Under the pieces are notes generated by a model, which was not told the DNA's origin, did no database searches, and saw only the letters and a list, made by a program, of their open reading frames with translations. The position numbers and the translations under genes are program-made. Shown piece after piece: positions 46,544-56,548 of a stretch of 60,240 nucleotides of DNA; the stretch's first letter is position 1, and the number at the start of each line of letters is the position of its first letter. Origin of the DNA: Streptococcus azizii (GTDB lineage: Bacteria > Bacillota > Bacilli > Lactobacillales > Streptococcaceae). The stretch spans positions 1-60,240 of the forward strand of contig NZ_MSPR01000016.1 in the NCBI RefSeq assembly GCF_001984715.1, written 5' to 3'.

Positions 46544-47266
46544 TTACTCACTCTCCTTCATAAATACTGCAATTAAAATGGAAGAACATACTTCTATCAT
46601 ATATCGGACGGATTTAAGCGGGGTAATAGAGGAACTCCCTCCTGTCCGATCGTACATATTAGCTGGGACTTCTACAACTTTTTGATGTCGTTTCAATACA
46701 TGAACGGTTGATTCTGGTTCGGGATACTTCCTTGGATAACGATTGGCAAATTGACCGATGATCTCCCTGTTGGCCACACGATACCCGGAAGTTGTATCAT
46801 AGATCTTCTGGCCGGTCACTAACTGCATCACAAGGGAAATGATGGTGATTCCAAAACGTCTCATAAAGGAGGTTTGAAACTCCGAACGAACCTCTCCCAC
46901 AAAGCGTGAGCCAATGACTAGATCTGCTTCCCCTCTTTGGATAGGGAGAAGTAAACTAGGTAAGGATTCTATGTCATGTTGGCCATCACCATCAAACTGG
47001 ACGGCTAGGTCGTAGCCCTTTTCTAGAGCATACTTATAACCTGTCTGGACAGCCCCACCAATTCCTAAATTAGCTATTAAATGGATCGCATGCAAGCCAT
47101 TTTCTACCAAAATTTCCTTGGTCCTATCCCTTGAACCATCATTGATGACGATATAATCCAATTCAATATCTACAGTCTTCTTTGCCTTAAAATCCAGTAT
47201 GGACTGAACCGTTTTTAAGATACTTTTTTCCTCATTGTAAGCAGGAATAATGACTAATACTTTCAT
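46544..47266 (-). CDS. Polyprenyl-phosphate glycosyltransferase, GacI-like (GT2)
   Basis: 240 residues. VLVIIPAYNEEKSI opens the GT-A fold. FDGDGQHD is the DxD metal site, and SGYRVANREI follows. It resembles dolichol-phosphate mannosyltransferase-type enzymes without the C-terminal membrane domain; the neighbouring DUF2304 protein may supply membrane anchoring. GacI makes undecaprenyl-phosphate-GlcNAc and SccN makes the glucose form. The sugar used here cannot be read from sequence. Confidence 0.88.
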   Translation of the reverse strand: MKVLVIIPAYNEEKSILKTVQSILDFKAKKTVDIELDYIVINDGSRDRTKEILVENGLHAIHLIANLGIGGAVQTGYKYALEKGYDLAVQFDGDGQHDIESLPSLLLPIQRGEADLVIGSRFVGEVRSEFQTSFMRRFGITIISLVMQLVTGQKIYDTTSGYRVANREIIGQFANRYPRKYPEPESTVHVLKRHQKVVEVPANMYDRTGGSSSITPLKSVRYMIEVCSSILIAVFMKESE

Positions 47267-47274
47267 CTCTTACC

Positions 47275-48534
47275 TCATCCTTCATTGAGATATTTTTTCG
47301 TTAACAGGAATACACAAATACTCAGCAGTAAAAATACTGCCATCGAAATGACAAAACTATAAGCAGCCCCAAGCATTCCAAAATTCACAATCAAACGAGT
47401 TGACATCAATTTTGAAACAAGAAAGGTCAAAATATAGACTATGATGACATTAGACTGCTTTCTAAAAATAATGAGCATATTGCCAATAACCGAAGCTAAG
47501 ACATTCAATATTCCACCGACTAACAAGATGGCAAACTCAACTTTATAAGCAGTAAGCGAGACACCATACAAATAGCCCAATATCTCAGTGCCTATTAAAT
47601 AGCCGAAGAACAACACCATGCTACCAAATAGCAATAAGATGAGAATGAGCCTACTAAATGACTTAAAGAACTGCTGGTAGTCCTGCCTTAGCCACACTCG
47701 GGATAAATCTGTTATCAATGGTCGTAAAATCATCAATAATAAGGACATGATGAAGGTTGGCATAAATAAAATATTGAAATCCCTCTGTATTCCTACTGGT
47801 AATTGCCCTGCACTCAAAAGACGATCGAGTACTATTTTAGGCTCGTTAAAAATATAGGTAATCAAAAAACCACTTAGAAATAGGGGGGAACACGCCTTTA
47901 GAACACATTTGACTTGCAGCAAATCCTCTTTTTTTAACCTGAGAGACAGCTTGGAACTAACAGCTCCAAAGTAGCGAAAATCCAAGAAAAATGTCAGAGC
48001 AACATTCAACATCAATACACCACAACACGCTATCAACAAGGAATGAGTCCCTACTAAAAAACAATAGAAGGACGCCATCACCACAATGCTTCTAAAGAAT
48101 AAAATCTTCCCTGACAAGTCTGATCGTTCTTGTTGCTGAAAAAAACCCTGAAAAACATCCGAAAAAGCATCAACTGCGCGACTTAAAACCAGCGGTAGGA
48201 AAATCAATGTTTTTTCAACTGAGTATTGATTCAAATAGACGAAAACAAACGTCGAAACAACCATCATAACAATAGTAACGACTCTGGTTTCTAAGTAAAC
48301 TTGAAAAGAGAATCTCTCCTTGACATCTGTGGCTTGGTAATCCCGCACTTGAAAGAGTCCAATGATGAATAACTGTTGCCCCAAAGAATATAAAATACCA
48401 AATAAGTCCGAGGAGGTTGGTGATAGTAGCCTAGAAGCAAAGATAAGTAAAATGGTTGAAACCAAGGAAGAGGATATGGATCCAATCATATTCCAAAAAT
48501 AATTACGCTTATTATTCATCACTCTATTTTCCAT
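47275..48534 (-). CDS. Oligosaccharide flippase, Wzx/GacK-like
   Basis: 419 residues with 12 hydrophobic helices of the MOP/polysaccharide transporter type, starting NYFWNMIGSISSSLVSTILLIFASRLL. It probably flips the lipid-linked side-chain sugar so that the extracellular transferase can use it. Four bases separate it from the upstream membrane-protein gene. Confidence 0.87.
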   Translation of the reverse strand: MENRVMNNKRNYFWNMIGSISSSLVSTILLIFASRLLSPTSSDLFGILYSLGQQLFIIGLFQVRDYQATDVKERFSFQVYLETRVVTIVMMVVSTFVFVYLNQYSVEKTLIFLPLVLSRAVDAFSDVFQGFFQQQERSDLSGKILFFRSIVVMASFYCFLVGTHSLLIACCGVLMLNVALTFFLDFRYFGAVSSKLSLRLKKEDLLQVKCVLKACSPLFLSGFLITYIFNEPKIVLDRLLSAGQLPVGIQRDFNILFMPTFIMSLLLMILRPLITDLSRVWLRQDYQQFFKSFSRLILILLLFGSMVLFFGYLIGTEILGYLYGVSLTAYKVEFAILLVGGILNVLASVIGNMLIIFRKQSNVIIVYILTFLVSKLMSTRLIVNFGMLGAAYSFVISMAVFLLLSICVFLLTKKYLNEG

Positions 48535-48537
48535 CTT

Positions 48538-50013
48538 TTAAGGAAGCATCGATATACTCAAAAGTAGCATGGCCAGATTCGAGTATAAACTTGTTTGCAG
48601 AACAAGTGAATCCGAAACTTGATTTACAGCGAATACTTTTGGTTTGATGGATGCTATCATGAGCATTATTATAACATAAATACTAATATAATACCGGCCT
48701 TGAACCCCTAAAACCTCTACGGCACCAACGGGAGTCCAAGTTAGATACATGACCGTGACAATCCCTAGAATAATGACTGAACTAACTAGTAGAAATCCTA
48801 GTTTGGTCCACTTAGGTAGCTTGACTGTCCCCATATTGAGGCCTACAATGGCCGCATAAAGGAGGAGGAAGTAGGGATAGAGATGTGACATCGGTAAATC
48901 CAACCAACCAAAAATAAATAACTGGTGCATTCGATACCCTATATTTACAAACTCCTTGAAAAGAACGGGCAGGTAGCTACTTGGTTGGCTCACTAGATTA
49001 TGAAGCTGAGACGATACATCTGTATCTGGCAGATGAAAAGAATAATGAACCTCTCCACTCACCTTATACCAAATACCAGTCGCTATCACAAGCATGGCCG
49101 CCACTAAAAATGTGGATAGATAGACTCCTTTACTGCTGAACCGTTTTCTAGGAATGAAGATCAACAGACCAGCAAAAGCCACAAAAGGAAGTTTTGTCAA
49201 TAGAATCATCCCACAAATAAGGGCGTACAAGACAACATCTAAAAGCCCTATTTTCTCCTCCTTTTCTAGTAGATGGAGGAGGAAACCTATCGCCAACAGC
49301 TGGACACCTATACTAGTAGCATCTTGATTATAAGAGCCTGCCAGCGAGATCGTCATCGGGAGAGTTGCTCCTGCAAACATGAGCTGCTTACATCTACCGC
49401 TAAGTTTAATGGCAAATACAGCAAATACAGCATAGGCTAATGCGTTAAAGATACGTCCTAGATAAAAGATATATCCTACATTCAAGTGTAGAAACTTTCC
49501 GATTACAATGCCAAAGGCCTGAGGTAGATAACTTAAAAAACTATACTGATTGGTCGCTCTGTAATCTGCCTGATTGACAAACTCTGTCTGCTTATCTGAT
49601 GTAGGAACAGAAAATAGATCTGTCTCTGTCACTTGAACCTTTCCCTGCCGATTGACCTCTTGATAGTCTTGGGAAACGGTCAAATGTTCGGGACGATTAT
49701 CTAGATTCACTTCCCCCGTTGCTACCTTTAAGGCACGAGCAAAGTGAACTGGTTCATCCGGTGTATTTAAAACAGGAGTGACTAAGGCACTGACTGTCCC
49801 TAAAAAAGCAATCAGCAAATACAAGCCTTTCCCATTCCACTTATCCAATAAGTGGGGTAGAAACAGACTGACAAGAAGGAAGAGCCCCGTAATCAGATAC
49901 ACCAATTTCGGAATCCCTATCTCTCCTGGATAAGCAATTAAAACAACAATCGCTACTAAGAGTAAGACCAGGCTATACTTCATATTTTGTTTTACTAACA
50001 TCGATAACTTCAC
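48538..50013 (-). CDS. DUF2142 polytopic membrane protein, likely GT-C transferase
   Basis: 491 residues, about 12 hydrophobic helices. NTPDEPVHFARALKVATG in the first extracellular loop is the acidic DUF2142 motif, comparable to the catalytic loop of GT-C enzymes. It occupies the place of GacL, which transfers the polyprenyl-phosphate-linked sugar to the rhamnan outside the cell. Assignment by position and topology. Confidence 0.78.
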   Translation of the reverse strand: MKLSMLVKQNMKYSLVLLLVAIVVLIAYPGEIGIPKLVYLITGLFLLVSLFLPHLLDKWNGKGLYLLIAFLGTVSALVTPVLNTPDEPVHFARALKVATGEVNLDNRPEHLTVSQDYQEVNRQGKVQVTETDLFSVPTSDKQTEFVNQADYRATNQYSFLSYLPQAFGIVIGKFLHLNVGYIFYLGRIFNALAYAVFAVFAIKLSGRCKQLMFAGATLPMTISLAGSYNQDATSIGVQLLAIGFLLHLLEKEEKIGLLDVVLYALICGMILLTKLPFVAFAGLLIFIPRKRFSSKGVYLSTFLVAAMLVIATGIWYKVSGEVHYSFHLPDTDVSSQLHNLVSQPSSYLPVLFKEFVNIGYRMHQLFIFGWLDLPMSHLYPYFLLLYAAIVGLNMGTVKLPKWTKLGFLLVSSVIILGIVTVMYLTWTPVGAVEVLGVQGRYYISIYVIIMLMIASIKPKVFAVNQVSDSLVLQTSLYSNLAMLLLSISMLP

Positions 50014-50048
50014 TCTATTCCTTTTTGATTTTTATTGAGTATAAGGCC

Positions 50049-51803
50049 TTAGCCCTTCTTCCCTAACAATCGTTTCCATAGGTAGGCAAAGGTATTTATC
50101 CAAGATTTTCTTAAATATTTGATAGCACCTTTGATGCCGCCAAAATAGGTAAAATCAATGTAGGCATAGGGGCTAAATTGTTCTAGGCGTCTCCTATTCA
50201 GAATACGATTATCAACAAAAGGAGGAATCGGATTCGGATTTTGTCTAATTCTAAAATCGTATCCCTGTCCCCAAGCAATATAGACGAGCAAGCGCTCAAT
50301 CGCATGAAGAATGGTATTCTGTGGCAAGGGTTCCTTGGGCACGTCATGATCTGTCAAGCCGATTTCAAACAAGGGTTTCAAGGCATCGTATTTGAACCAA
50401 ACATAGGTACCATAACTCATGACAAAGACATCTGCCTCATAAAAGTCCATCTGTTTTGGCAAGGCCATTTTTTCCCACAAGTCTTCCATAAACGGAATCA
50501 TTCCAAGCTCTGCCCAGGGATCCATACGGACATAGCGGAAATAACTCGGAATATCTGCAATCATCAGCCCTAATTCATCCTGCTCCATCATACTTGAGAG
50601 AATTTCATTGGATGGCTTGACTAACATATCGATCAATTCGGTCCTCCAGGATTGTCCAGCCCAATAGTCTGCTTCTTTTGATTTTTTGGTATGGAAATGT
50701 CCTACATAGTCATATTGTGACAGTTCCTCTTTCAATTTCAACATCGGCAAGACATCTCGGCCAATATTTCCAGTCAGTTTGATGACGGCAGAAACATTGC
50801 GCCGGTCTAAAATGGCTTGAATCTCCTGAATTTTTTCCTCGGTATTTGTCGTCAAATATAAATCATATGAAAAGACAAACTCTGCAAATGCATCCAAAAA
50901 TTCTTCTAATAAATCAACATAGAAGGTGTGTAAATGAACGGCCACCTTCGCATCTTGTAATGAAGCACTAATGGCGGTATCTGTATGATATTTCTTTCCT
51001 AACAGGTAGTCACGGGTAGGACTAAACACCTTTGATAGGTGGTAAATGATGAGATCAACCGGATAGTCTGTCACCCTTGCTATCTCATCAAGAATGAAGG
51101 GAGCAATCATTTGATTCCCTTCAAAGGTCTTTACTTTAATAAAGGGAACCTTATGGGCTAGGATACTCGTCGGATTATAGTAAGAAAAGTCCGGATGTAG
51201 CATACCTGTTGTATCCGCAGTAACTGTATTAAATACTGTCTGGTAGCGAAACCCTGCTTCTACGAGAGAGGTCGTCACCTGGGTCTCATACTGCTGAATG
51301 ACGTCTTGGACATCTGTAAAATTTTGGATTCCTTGCCAGAAATCTTGGAAGGCTTCGGAACGTACGACTCTGGCAGAAAAGGATAGATAGTAACTCTGGA
51401 TATGTTCTGGAAAGGCCTTGGTCGCTCGGTGATTGGTCATCCCCCAAAAATCAACCGCCTCATCCTGCTCAAAACGACGGTAGACTTCTTTTATATCCCA
51501 CAGAGGTCCAAAACAAGTATCATTCATCAGCGTGACCGAATCATACTCTTGGAGATTTGAAAAGCCAATATGTGCCATTCCATCACGCCAAGCGGCAAAG
51601 TCAAAGCCGATATTTTCCCGTTGGATAAACTCATCGATGAGTTGTTCTTTCCGCAGTTGTTCAACTACTTCTGAGGAGAGGCTACTATTTGAAAGAAAAA
51701 CAACGGTTGAAAAAAGTGGTCGCATGTGCATCAACTGATAAGTAACATGGGAACTGATCGTATTCAATTTATTAAAATGCACATATAAAAGTAGGCGTTT
51801 CAT
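50049..51803 (-). CDS. rgpF: Rhamnan synthesis protein F
   Basis: 584 residues. Two Rossmann-like lobes: an N-terminal part (FDFAAWRDGMAHIGFSN, VTLMNDTCFGPL) and a C-terminal part (AVHLHTFYVDLLEEFL, YVGHFHTKKS), as in RgpF of oral streptococci and GacG. It adds or elongates rhamnose in the lipid-linked polymer on the cytoplasmic side. Overlaps the upstream GT4 gene by 4 bases. Confidence 0.92.
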   Translation of the reverse strand: MKRLLLYVHFNKLNTISSHVTYQLMHMRPLFSTVVFLSNSSLSSEVVEQLRKEQLIDEFIQRENIGFDFAAWRDGMAHIGFSNLQEYDSVTLMNDTCFGPLWDIKEVYRRFEQDEAVDFWGMTNHRATKAFPEHIQSYYLSFSARVVRSEAFQDFWQGIQNFTDVQDVIQQYETQVTTSLVEAGFRYQTVFNTVTADTTGMLHPDFSYYNPTSILAHKVPFIKVKTFEGNQMIAPFILDEIARVTDYPVDLIIYHLSKVFSPTRDYLLGKKYHTDTAISASLQDAKVAVHLHTFYVDLLEEFLDAFAEFVFSYDLYLTTNTEEKIQEIQAILDRRNVSAVIKLTGNIGRDVLPMLKLKEELSQYDYVGHFHTKKSKEADYWAGQSWRTELIDMLVKPSNEILSSMMEQDELGLMIADIPSYFRYVRMDPWAELGMIPFMEDLWEKMALPKQMDFYEADVFVMSYGTYVWFKYDALKPLFEIGLTDHDVPKEPLPQNTILHAIERLLVYIAWGQGYDFRIRQNPNPIPPFVDNRILNRRRLEQFSPYAYIDFTYFGGIKGAIKYLRKSWINTFAYLWKRLLGKKG

Positions 51804-53569
51804 TTTTTTCTCCTAAAGAAATTGATTAGTGTAGTTGGAATGGTCCAGCGTCTGGAAGAAATCACGCGGTTGTACTGCTCTTGCACCTCTTCTAGTTGCT
51901 GACGCAGGTTCTTGTTGACGACCAGTTCTTGCTGGTAGGCAACTTCCTTTGCTTCTAGCTGGAGTAACTTTCTGCGCAGATCCAGTAATTCCTGTGCCAA
52001 GTGTTTTCCAATGTAGGCATCTGAAGCTACCTGATCAATGTCATATAAGCAATAACTCAAGCGCAGTCTTTTCCCATAGAAAGGGGGGACATGAAAAATA
52101 ATCTGTGGATCTGGATTTGGAAAAATATAGGAATCACGATAGACCAGACCGTTCGTGAAGGTCGGCAAAAGGCTGGTATCATAGTCCAGGGCAAGAAGCT
52201 GAATGGCAGTATAAAAGCTAGGACGCTCTGTCATATCGATACGAATTTTTTGACAATCTTCAGGAAGGACAATGTCAATCGTCCCCTCCAATTCTAAGGG
52301 GTAGACCGACGTATGCCCTTCACTAAAAGCCCCCTCTTTTTCAAAATAGACAGTAATAGACTGTTCATCAACCAAGGATAGGAGGTGACGATGATCAACT
52401 TCTCCCAACAGATGGCGAATGGCATACAGCTCGTTAGCAGGCGGAGTCAGCTCCTCCTCAATCGCCTGCAGGATGTTCTGGTAACACCTATCTAGACGGT
52501 AGAGTTCTTGGGCATATTTCTGCTGCGCTAAACTCTCTGCCTTGTAGGCTTCAAATTGCTCCAAATGTTCCTGCAAGGCCCGTACTAATTGCTCCACATT
52601 TCCTAGAGGATACATCGTACCTGCCTGCAAGAAACTCTTGGCCGATTGATAACCTAGATTATCCGAGACAATAACTGGGACTCCATTTAAAACAGCCTCA
52701 ACAAAGACCAGTGAGAAGGATTCTGATTGAGAGGTAAAGACGCAAATATCCGATTGACTGACCCATTTCCAGGGCTGGTTCTGATGCCCTAGAAAATGGA
52801 CATTTGTCACTTTATGTTCAGCAATATAGTCATCGCATTGTGCCTTGTAGGCCTCATCCCAGTCTCCAATAAAAATGAGGGGATATTGCGGTTGTTTTAG
52901 CTGATGGTAGGCTTTTATCAATTCTAATTGATTCTTATTTTCATTGATGCGCCCAATAGAGACAATTCGACGACTGGTACTTTCTTGTAAGGGTGTCCCT
53001 TCTATATGGGAATAGGGAATAAAATCTTGGACAGCCGTAGAGGCAGGAAACAGCTCTTGTAATCTGGCACACAGATTGCCATGAACCGCAAAAATCGCTG
53101 TAGAATGTTGCGCCATAAACTCTATTTTTTCGCGGTAATATGCAAATTCCTTGGTCGGAAATTCGTGGACTAGCCAAAAATGCGGAACCCCCTCACAAGC
53201 AGCTGCTAAACTTCCCTGAAAAACATTGGCTGTGTTTGAAATGACGAGCTGAATATCTTCATCTTTAATGATTTGACGAATGGTAAAAACCGCCTGCTGA
53301 TAGGCCAAAATCTGCTCCGTCTTCAAAAATGGAACCGTTCCCGGCGCTTCGGGCCACCACCATTTTGCAGTCTGGATAGAAATCGATTTGATCTGGTGTT
53401 CTTCCAGGACTTGCACATACCTCTCCTTGGTTTCATGTTGATTATCCGGAAAAGCATTGAAAACTTGATACCCCTGTTCTACTAGATACACCATCAAATT
53501 GACAATAGATTTTTCTGCTCCATTATCTAAGGTTCCTGTTGGAGAAACAACTAAAATCTTCTTTTTCAT
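51800..53569 (-). CDS. GT4 glycosyltransferase with coiled-coil tail, at the rgpE position
   Basis: 589 residues. Residues about 1-385 are a GT-B glycosyltransferase with SIGRINENKNQLELIKAY and SQSESFSLVFVEAVLNGVPVIVSDNLGY. A beta-rich region (about 430-530), a coiled coil (LLDLRRKLLQLEAKEVAYQQEL...) and the end SRRWTIPTTLINFFRRKK follow. Classical RgpE is a GT2 of about 300 residues, so this gene replaces it with another fold, probably changing a backbone or branch sugar. Confidence 0.87.
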   Translation of the reverse strand: MKKKILVVSPTGTLDNGAEKSIVNLMVYLVEQGYQVFNAFPDNQHETKERYVQVLEEHQIKSISIQTAKWWWPEAPGTVPFLKTEQILAYQQAVFTIRQIIKDEDIQLVISNTANVFQGSLAAACEGVPHFWLVHEFPTKEFAYYREKIEFMAQHSTAIFAVHGNLCARLQELFPASTAVQDFIPYSHIEGTPLQESTSRRIVSIGRINENKNQLELIKAYHQLKQPQYPLIFIGDWDEAYKAQCDDYIAEHKVTNVHFLGHQNQPWKWVSQSDICVFTSQSESFSLVFVEAVLNGVPVIVSDNLGYQSAKSFLQAGTMYPLGNVEQLVRALQEHLEQFEAYKAESLAQQKYAQELYRLDRCYQNILQAIEEELTPPANELYAIRHLLGEVDHRHLLSLVDEQSITVYFEKEGAFSEGHTSVYPLELEGTIDIVLPEDCQKIRIDMTERPSFYTAIQLLALDYDTSLLPTFTNGLVYRDSYIFPNPDPQIIFHVPPFYGKRLRLSYCLYDIDQVASDAYIGKHLAQELLDLRRKLLQLEAKEVAYQQELVVNKNLRQQLEEVQEQYNRVISSRRWTIPTTLINFFRRKK

Positions 53570-53589
53570 TCCTTACTGCACCCTTATCC

Positions 53590-54807
53590 CTACATCCACT
53601 TACCGCTTCGTCTCAACAATCCTGTCGCAGCATCTTTTTCTGATTCTGTCAGTGTCTCGTCTTTCAATCGTTCAACAAAAATCACAGGCGCCTGTTCTTC
53701 CGATAAAAAAGCCAGAACACGTTTTTGAGCATCTCGTACAGTAGCCACTAATTTTAACCTTGCTTGGTTAAAATAAGGGAATTTACAACGGTATCGAAGG
53801 GTATGGACACCTATTTCATTGACTTCGATCTCCATTGAGTTGTCATTGTAATAGCCGACATTTGTATCCAAGTCAATGAAGGACAGTGCAATGTGAGTCT
53901 CCTGATCTTTTAACAATTTATAGGAAAATTCAAACTCAAATTCTTCGTCCGGTGTCAAATGAGGGCGAGAGAGTAAGGTGACTGAGAAATCTTCCACTTC
54001 TAATTGGATTGGCTGAGATACTTCTGCTGTGTCTTCTTCGACAATAGCCTGAGGGGCCGTTACTACTGTATTATCCAAACTATACTGGTTGGCTACATCG
54101 TAGGGATTTCCCATCGCTTTGACCAAGCCTTTTTCAATCAAAACAGCTTTATTACAGTATTTTTTCACCGCCCCCATATCGTGGGTGACAAGAATCGTTG
54201 TCTTTCCACTTTTCTTGCGTTCTTGGAAGTAATCATTGCATTTGCGCTGGAAGGCTTCATCTCCAACCGCCAAGACTTCATCCAAAATTAAGACATCCCC
54301 CTGTGCTTTAATCGCCACAGAGAAAGCGAGACGAACCTGCATACCGCTAGAATAATTTTTCAATTTTTGGTTCATGAACTCTTGAAGTTCAGCAAAGTCA
54401 ACAATATCATCGTACATGGCATCAATTTCTTCTCGGGAAAAGCCGAGAAGGGCGCCATTTAGGTAGACATTTTCTCGCCCTGTCAACTCAGGGTTAAAGC
54501 CAACCCCCAGCTCGATAAAGGATACGAGCTTACCATTGACTGTGACCGACCCTTTTTCGGGCATATAGATTTGAGAAATGATTTTGAGCAAGGTCGATTT
54601 TCCTGAGCCATTGCGCCCAAGAATCCCAAAAAAATCTCCTTTTTCCACTTCAAAAGAAATGTCTTTTAAGACATGCTGCTCCTTATAGCCTTTTATACCC
54701 TTGAAACGGTTCACCATAGTTGTCCGCAGACTTTGTGTGGCTTCCGTCGGCAATTTAAAGAACTTGCTAACATGATCTACTTGTACTGCAATCTGTTTAT
54801 TTGTCAT
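53590..54807 (-). CDS. rgpD: ABC transporter ATPase for rhamnan export
   Basis: 405 residues. Walker A GRNGSGKSTLL, signature YSSGMQVRLAFSVAI, Walker B VLILDEVLAVGDEAF. A C-terminal Wzt-like domain (about 265-385) follows, which in related transporters recognises the polymer end. Works with RgpC to move the lipid-linked rhamnan across the membrane. Start overlaps the rgpC stop by one base. Confidence 0.94.
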   Translation of the reverse strand: MTNKQIAVQVDHVSKFFKLPTEATQSLRTTMVNRFKGIKGYKEQHVLKDISFEVEKGDFFGILGRNGSGKSTLLKIISQIYMPEKGSVTVNGKLVSFIELGVGFNPELTGRENVYLNGALLGFSREEIDAMYDDIVDFAELQEFMNQKLKNYSSGMQVRLAFSVAIKAQGDVLILDEVLAVGDEAFQRKCNDYFQERKKSGKTTILVTHDMGAVKKYCNKAVLIEKGLVKAMGNPYDVANQYSLDNTVVTAPQAIVEEDTAEVSQPIQLEVEDFSVTLLSRPHLTPDEEFEFEFSYKLLKDQETHIALSFIDLDTNVGYYNDNSMEIEVNEIGVHTLRYRCKFPYFNQARLKLVATVRDAQKRVLAFLSEEQAPVIFVERLKDETLTESEKDAATGLLRRSGKWM

Positions 54808-55610
54808 TAAAGAATCTCCGCAAATTTCTTAGAATGTTTCTTAAATACCGCTGTTCCAATGACAAAGATGATAATTGGAATGAGGTAAGGAATAAGAACA
54901 ATAGCCTTATGTTGAATGACCTGCCATACGGGAATATTGGCACGATCGATTACAAAATAGCGCATATCTTGAATGATTTGTGCAAGAGGGTTGAGCATAA
55001 TCAGTTTCGCTGCTAACAGACTCTTATCCATTACAAAAGAAAGAGAGTAGATGATAGGAGTGGCATACATCCCTGCCTGCATCACAACTTCCCAAATTTG
55101 TGCTAGGTCGCGAAAGCGCACAAAGAGGGTTGATAAGATAAAGGCCACGCCTGTTGCCAGCATAAATAATTCCAAAAAGAGAGGAAGGGCCACAATGACA
55201 GCCCATGTGAACTCTACGCCATTAAAGAGTGAAAAAATTAACACAACAATCAGGTTAATTGAGAAATTGATTGCTGCCCCAAAGACTGAGGATAGGACGA
55301 TAATTTCTTTTGAGAAATTCAGTTTTCTAAGTAGATCACCACGGGTGACAATCGACACCATCCCCATATTGGTCGCTTCTGCAAAAAAGGACCAGATGAC
55401 ATTTCCCAATAAGAGAGCTACAGGAAAATGGGGAACATCTCCTCCTAAACGCAGGAAGTGGATAAAAACAACATACATGATAGCAAACAGCATCAAGGGT
55501 TTTAAGATAGACCACAGATAGCCAATCATGCTACCCTGGTATCGCAATTTGAAATCTGTCTTAATCAATTCTTTTAGTAAAATTCGATTTTTTTTGGAAA
55601 AAATATCCAT
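54807..55610 (-). CDS. rgpC: ABC transporter permease for rhamnan export
   Basis: 267 residues, ABC-2 type with six hydrophobic helices. Begins KNRILLKELIKTDFKLRYQGSMIGYLWSILKPL, the standard start of polysaccharide-export permeases. Partner of RgpD. Confidence 0.94.
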   Translation of the reverse strand: MDIFSKKNRILLKELIKTDFKLRYQGSMIGYLWSILKPLMLFAIMYVVFIHFLRLGGDVPHFPVALLLGNVIWSFFAEATNMGMVSIVTRGDLLRKLNFSKEIIVLSSVFGAAINFSINLIVVLIFSLFNGVEFTWAVIVALPLFLELFMLATGVAFILSTLFVRFRDLAQIWEVVMQAGMYATPIIYSLSFVMDKSLLAAKLIMLNPLAQIIQDMRYFVIDRANIPVWQVIQHKAIVLIPYLIPIIIFVIGTAVFKKHSKKFAEIL

Positions 55611-55612
55611 GT

Positions 55613-56548
55613 TTACTCCTTATACGCAAATTTTGTCAAAATTAGGCTGGTAAAGACCAGGGTGTGAAATCCCTTATTTTTTCGATAACCGTAGGTGCGC
55701 AAGCGCTTGAAACGCTCTACAAATGGACAGTCCATAAGGGTGACAAAATTCTCCACCAATGCTCGATCTCTGTCTGTTAAAGGCAGGGCTAACAGGTTCT
55801 TAGCCTGGATTTGACTATCTTTAATCAGCTTCCAATACTTGGAAAAAAGTAGTTGGGGGAAAAGCCAATTACGCATCCGCTTTTTGAGTGTTCGGGCTCC
55901 CAAAACATTTGCTTCGTGCTGCCGGTAAAGTTCCGTCGACTCATCTATATAAACCAGATTCCCCAAGGCAGAAGCCACAAGCGCCAAGTACCAGTCGTGC
56001 ATGAGTATCGCATGCTCTTCTTGACCAGTCCAATACTCAGCCAAGCTATGATTGATCATCGCTACACCACCAGTGACTGTATTTTCTGTTAACTCCTGCA
56101 ATAGCTGAGTATTGGCATGGTCCGATTGGCTTTTCATCATACTTTGAGACATCACTGTCAAGTCTTGCCCTACTACTGTCAAATCTGTATAGACGAGCAA
56201 GGGGTGATCTGATGGATAGGCCTCGGCAGTCGCTAATTGCAGCTCCATCTTCTGCTCAAGCCAAACATCATCTTGATCACTAAAAAAATAATAGTCTGCT
56301 CGCTCATATTGTAAAAGAGCATGGAAACTCCGGATGACACCGAGATTGGTCCTATCGTCTGGATTGATGAAAGAGATTCGCTCATCTTTTTGACAATACT
56401 CCTCAATCACCTGCCGTGTCCCGTCACTTGAGCCATCGTCTCGAATCAGCAAGGTCCAGTCTCGAAAGGTTTGCCGGCGGATGCTGTCAATCTGTTCGCT
56501 TAAAAAGCGTTCACCATTATAGGTGGATAGCAAGATATGTACCTTCAT
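55613..56548 (-). CDS. rgpB: Rhamnosyltransferase B (GT2)
   Basis: 311 residues. VHILLSTYNGERFLSEQIDSI opens the GT-A domain. IRDDGSSDGT and FSDQDDVW are the nucleotide and DxD sites. Adds rhamnose to the growing lipid-linked chain on the cytoplasmic face. Overlaps rgpA by 4 bases. Confidence 0.93.
   Translation of the reverse strand: MKVHILLSTYNGERFLSEQIDSIRRQTFRDWTLLIRDDGSSDGTRQVIEEYCQKDERISFINPDDRTNLGVIRSFHALLQYERADYYFFSDQDDVWLEQKMELQLATAEAYPSDHPLLVYTDLTVVGQDLTVMSQSMMKSQSDHANTQLLQELTENTVTGGVAMINHSLAEYWTGQEEHAILMHDWYLALVASALGNLVYIDESTELYRQHEANVLGARTLKKRMRNWLFPQLLFSKYWKLIKDSQIQAKNLLALPLTDRDRALVENFVTLMDCPFVERFKRLRTYGYRKNKGFHTLVFTSLILTKFAYKE

Noticed and set aside
55051..55521. 156-codon plus-strand frame inside rgpC
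   Set aside because: Antisense to a clear ABC permease; basic, low-information sequence typical of reversed membrane-protein codons.
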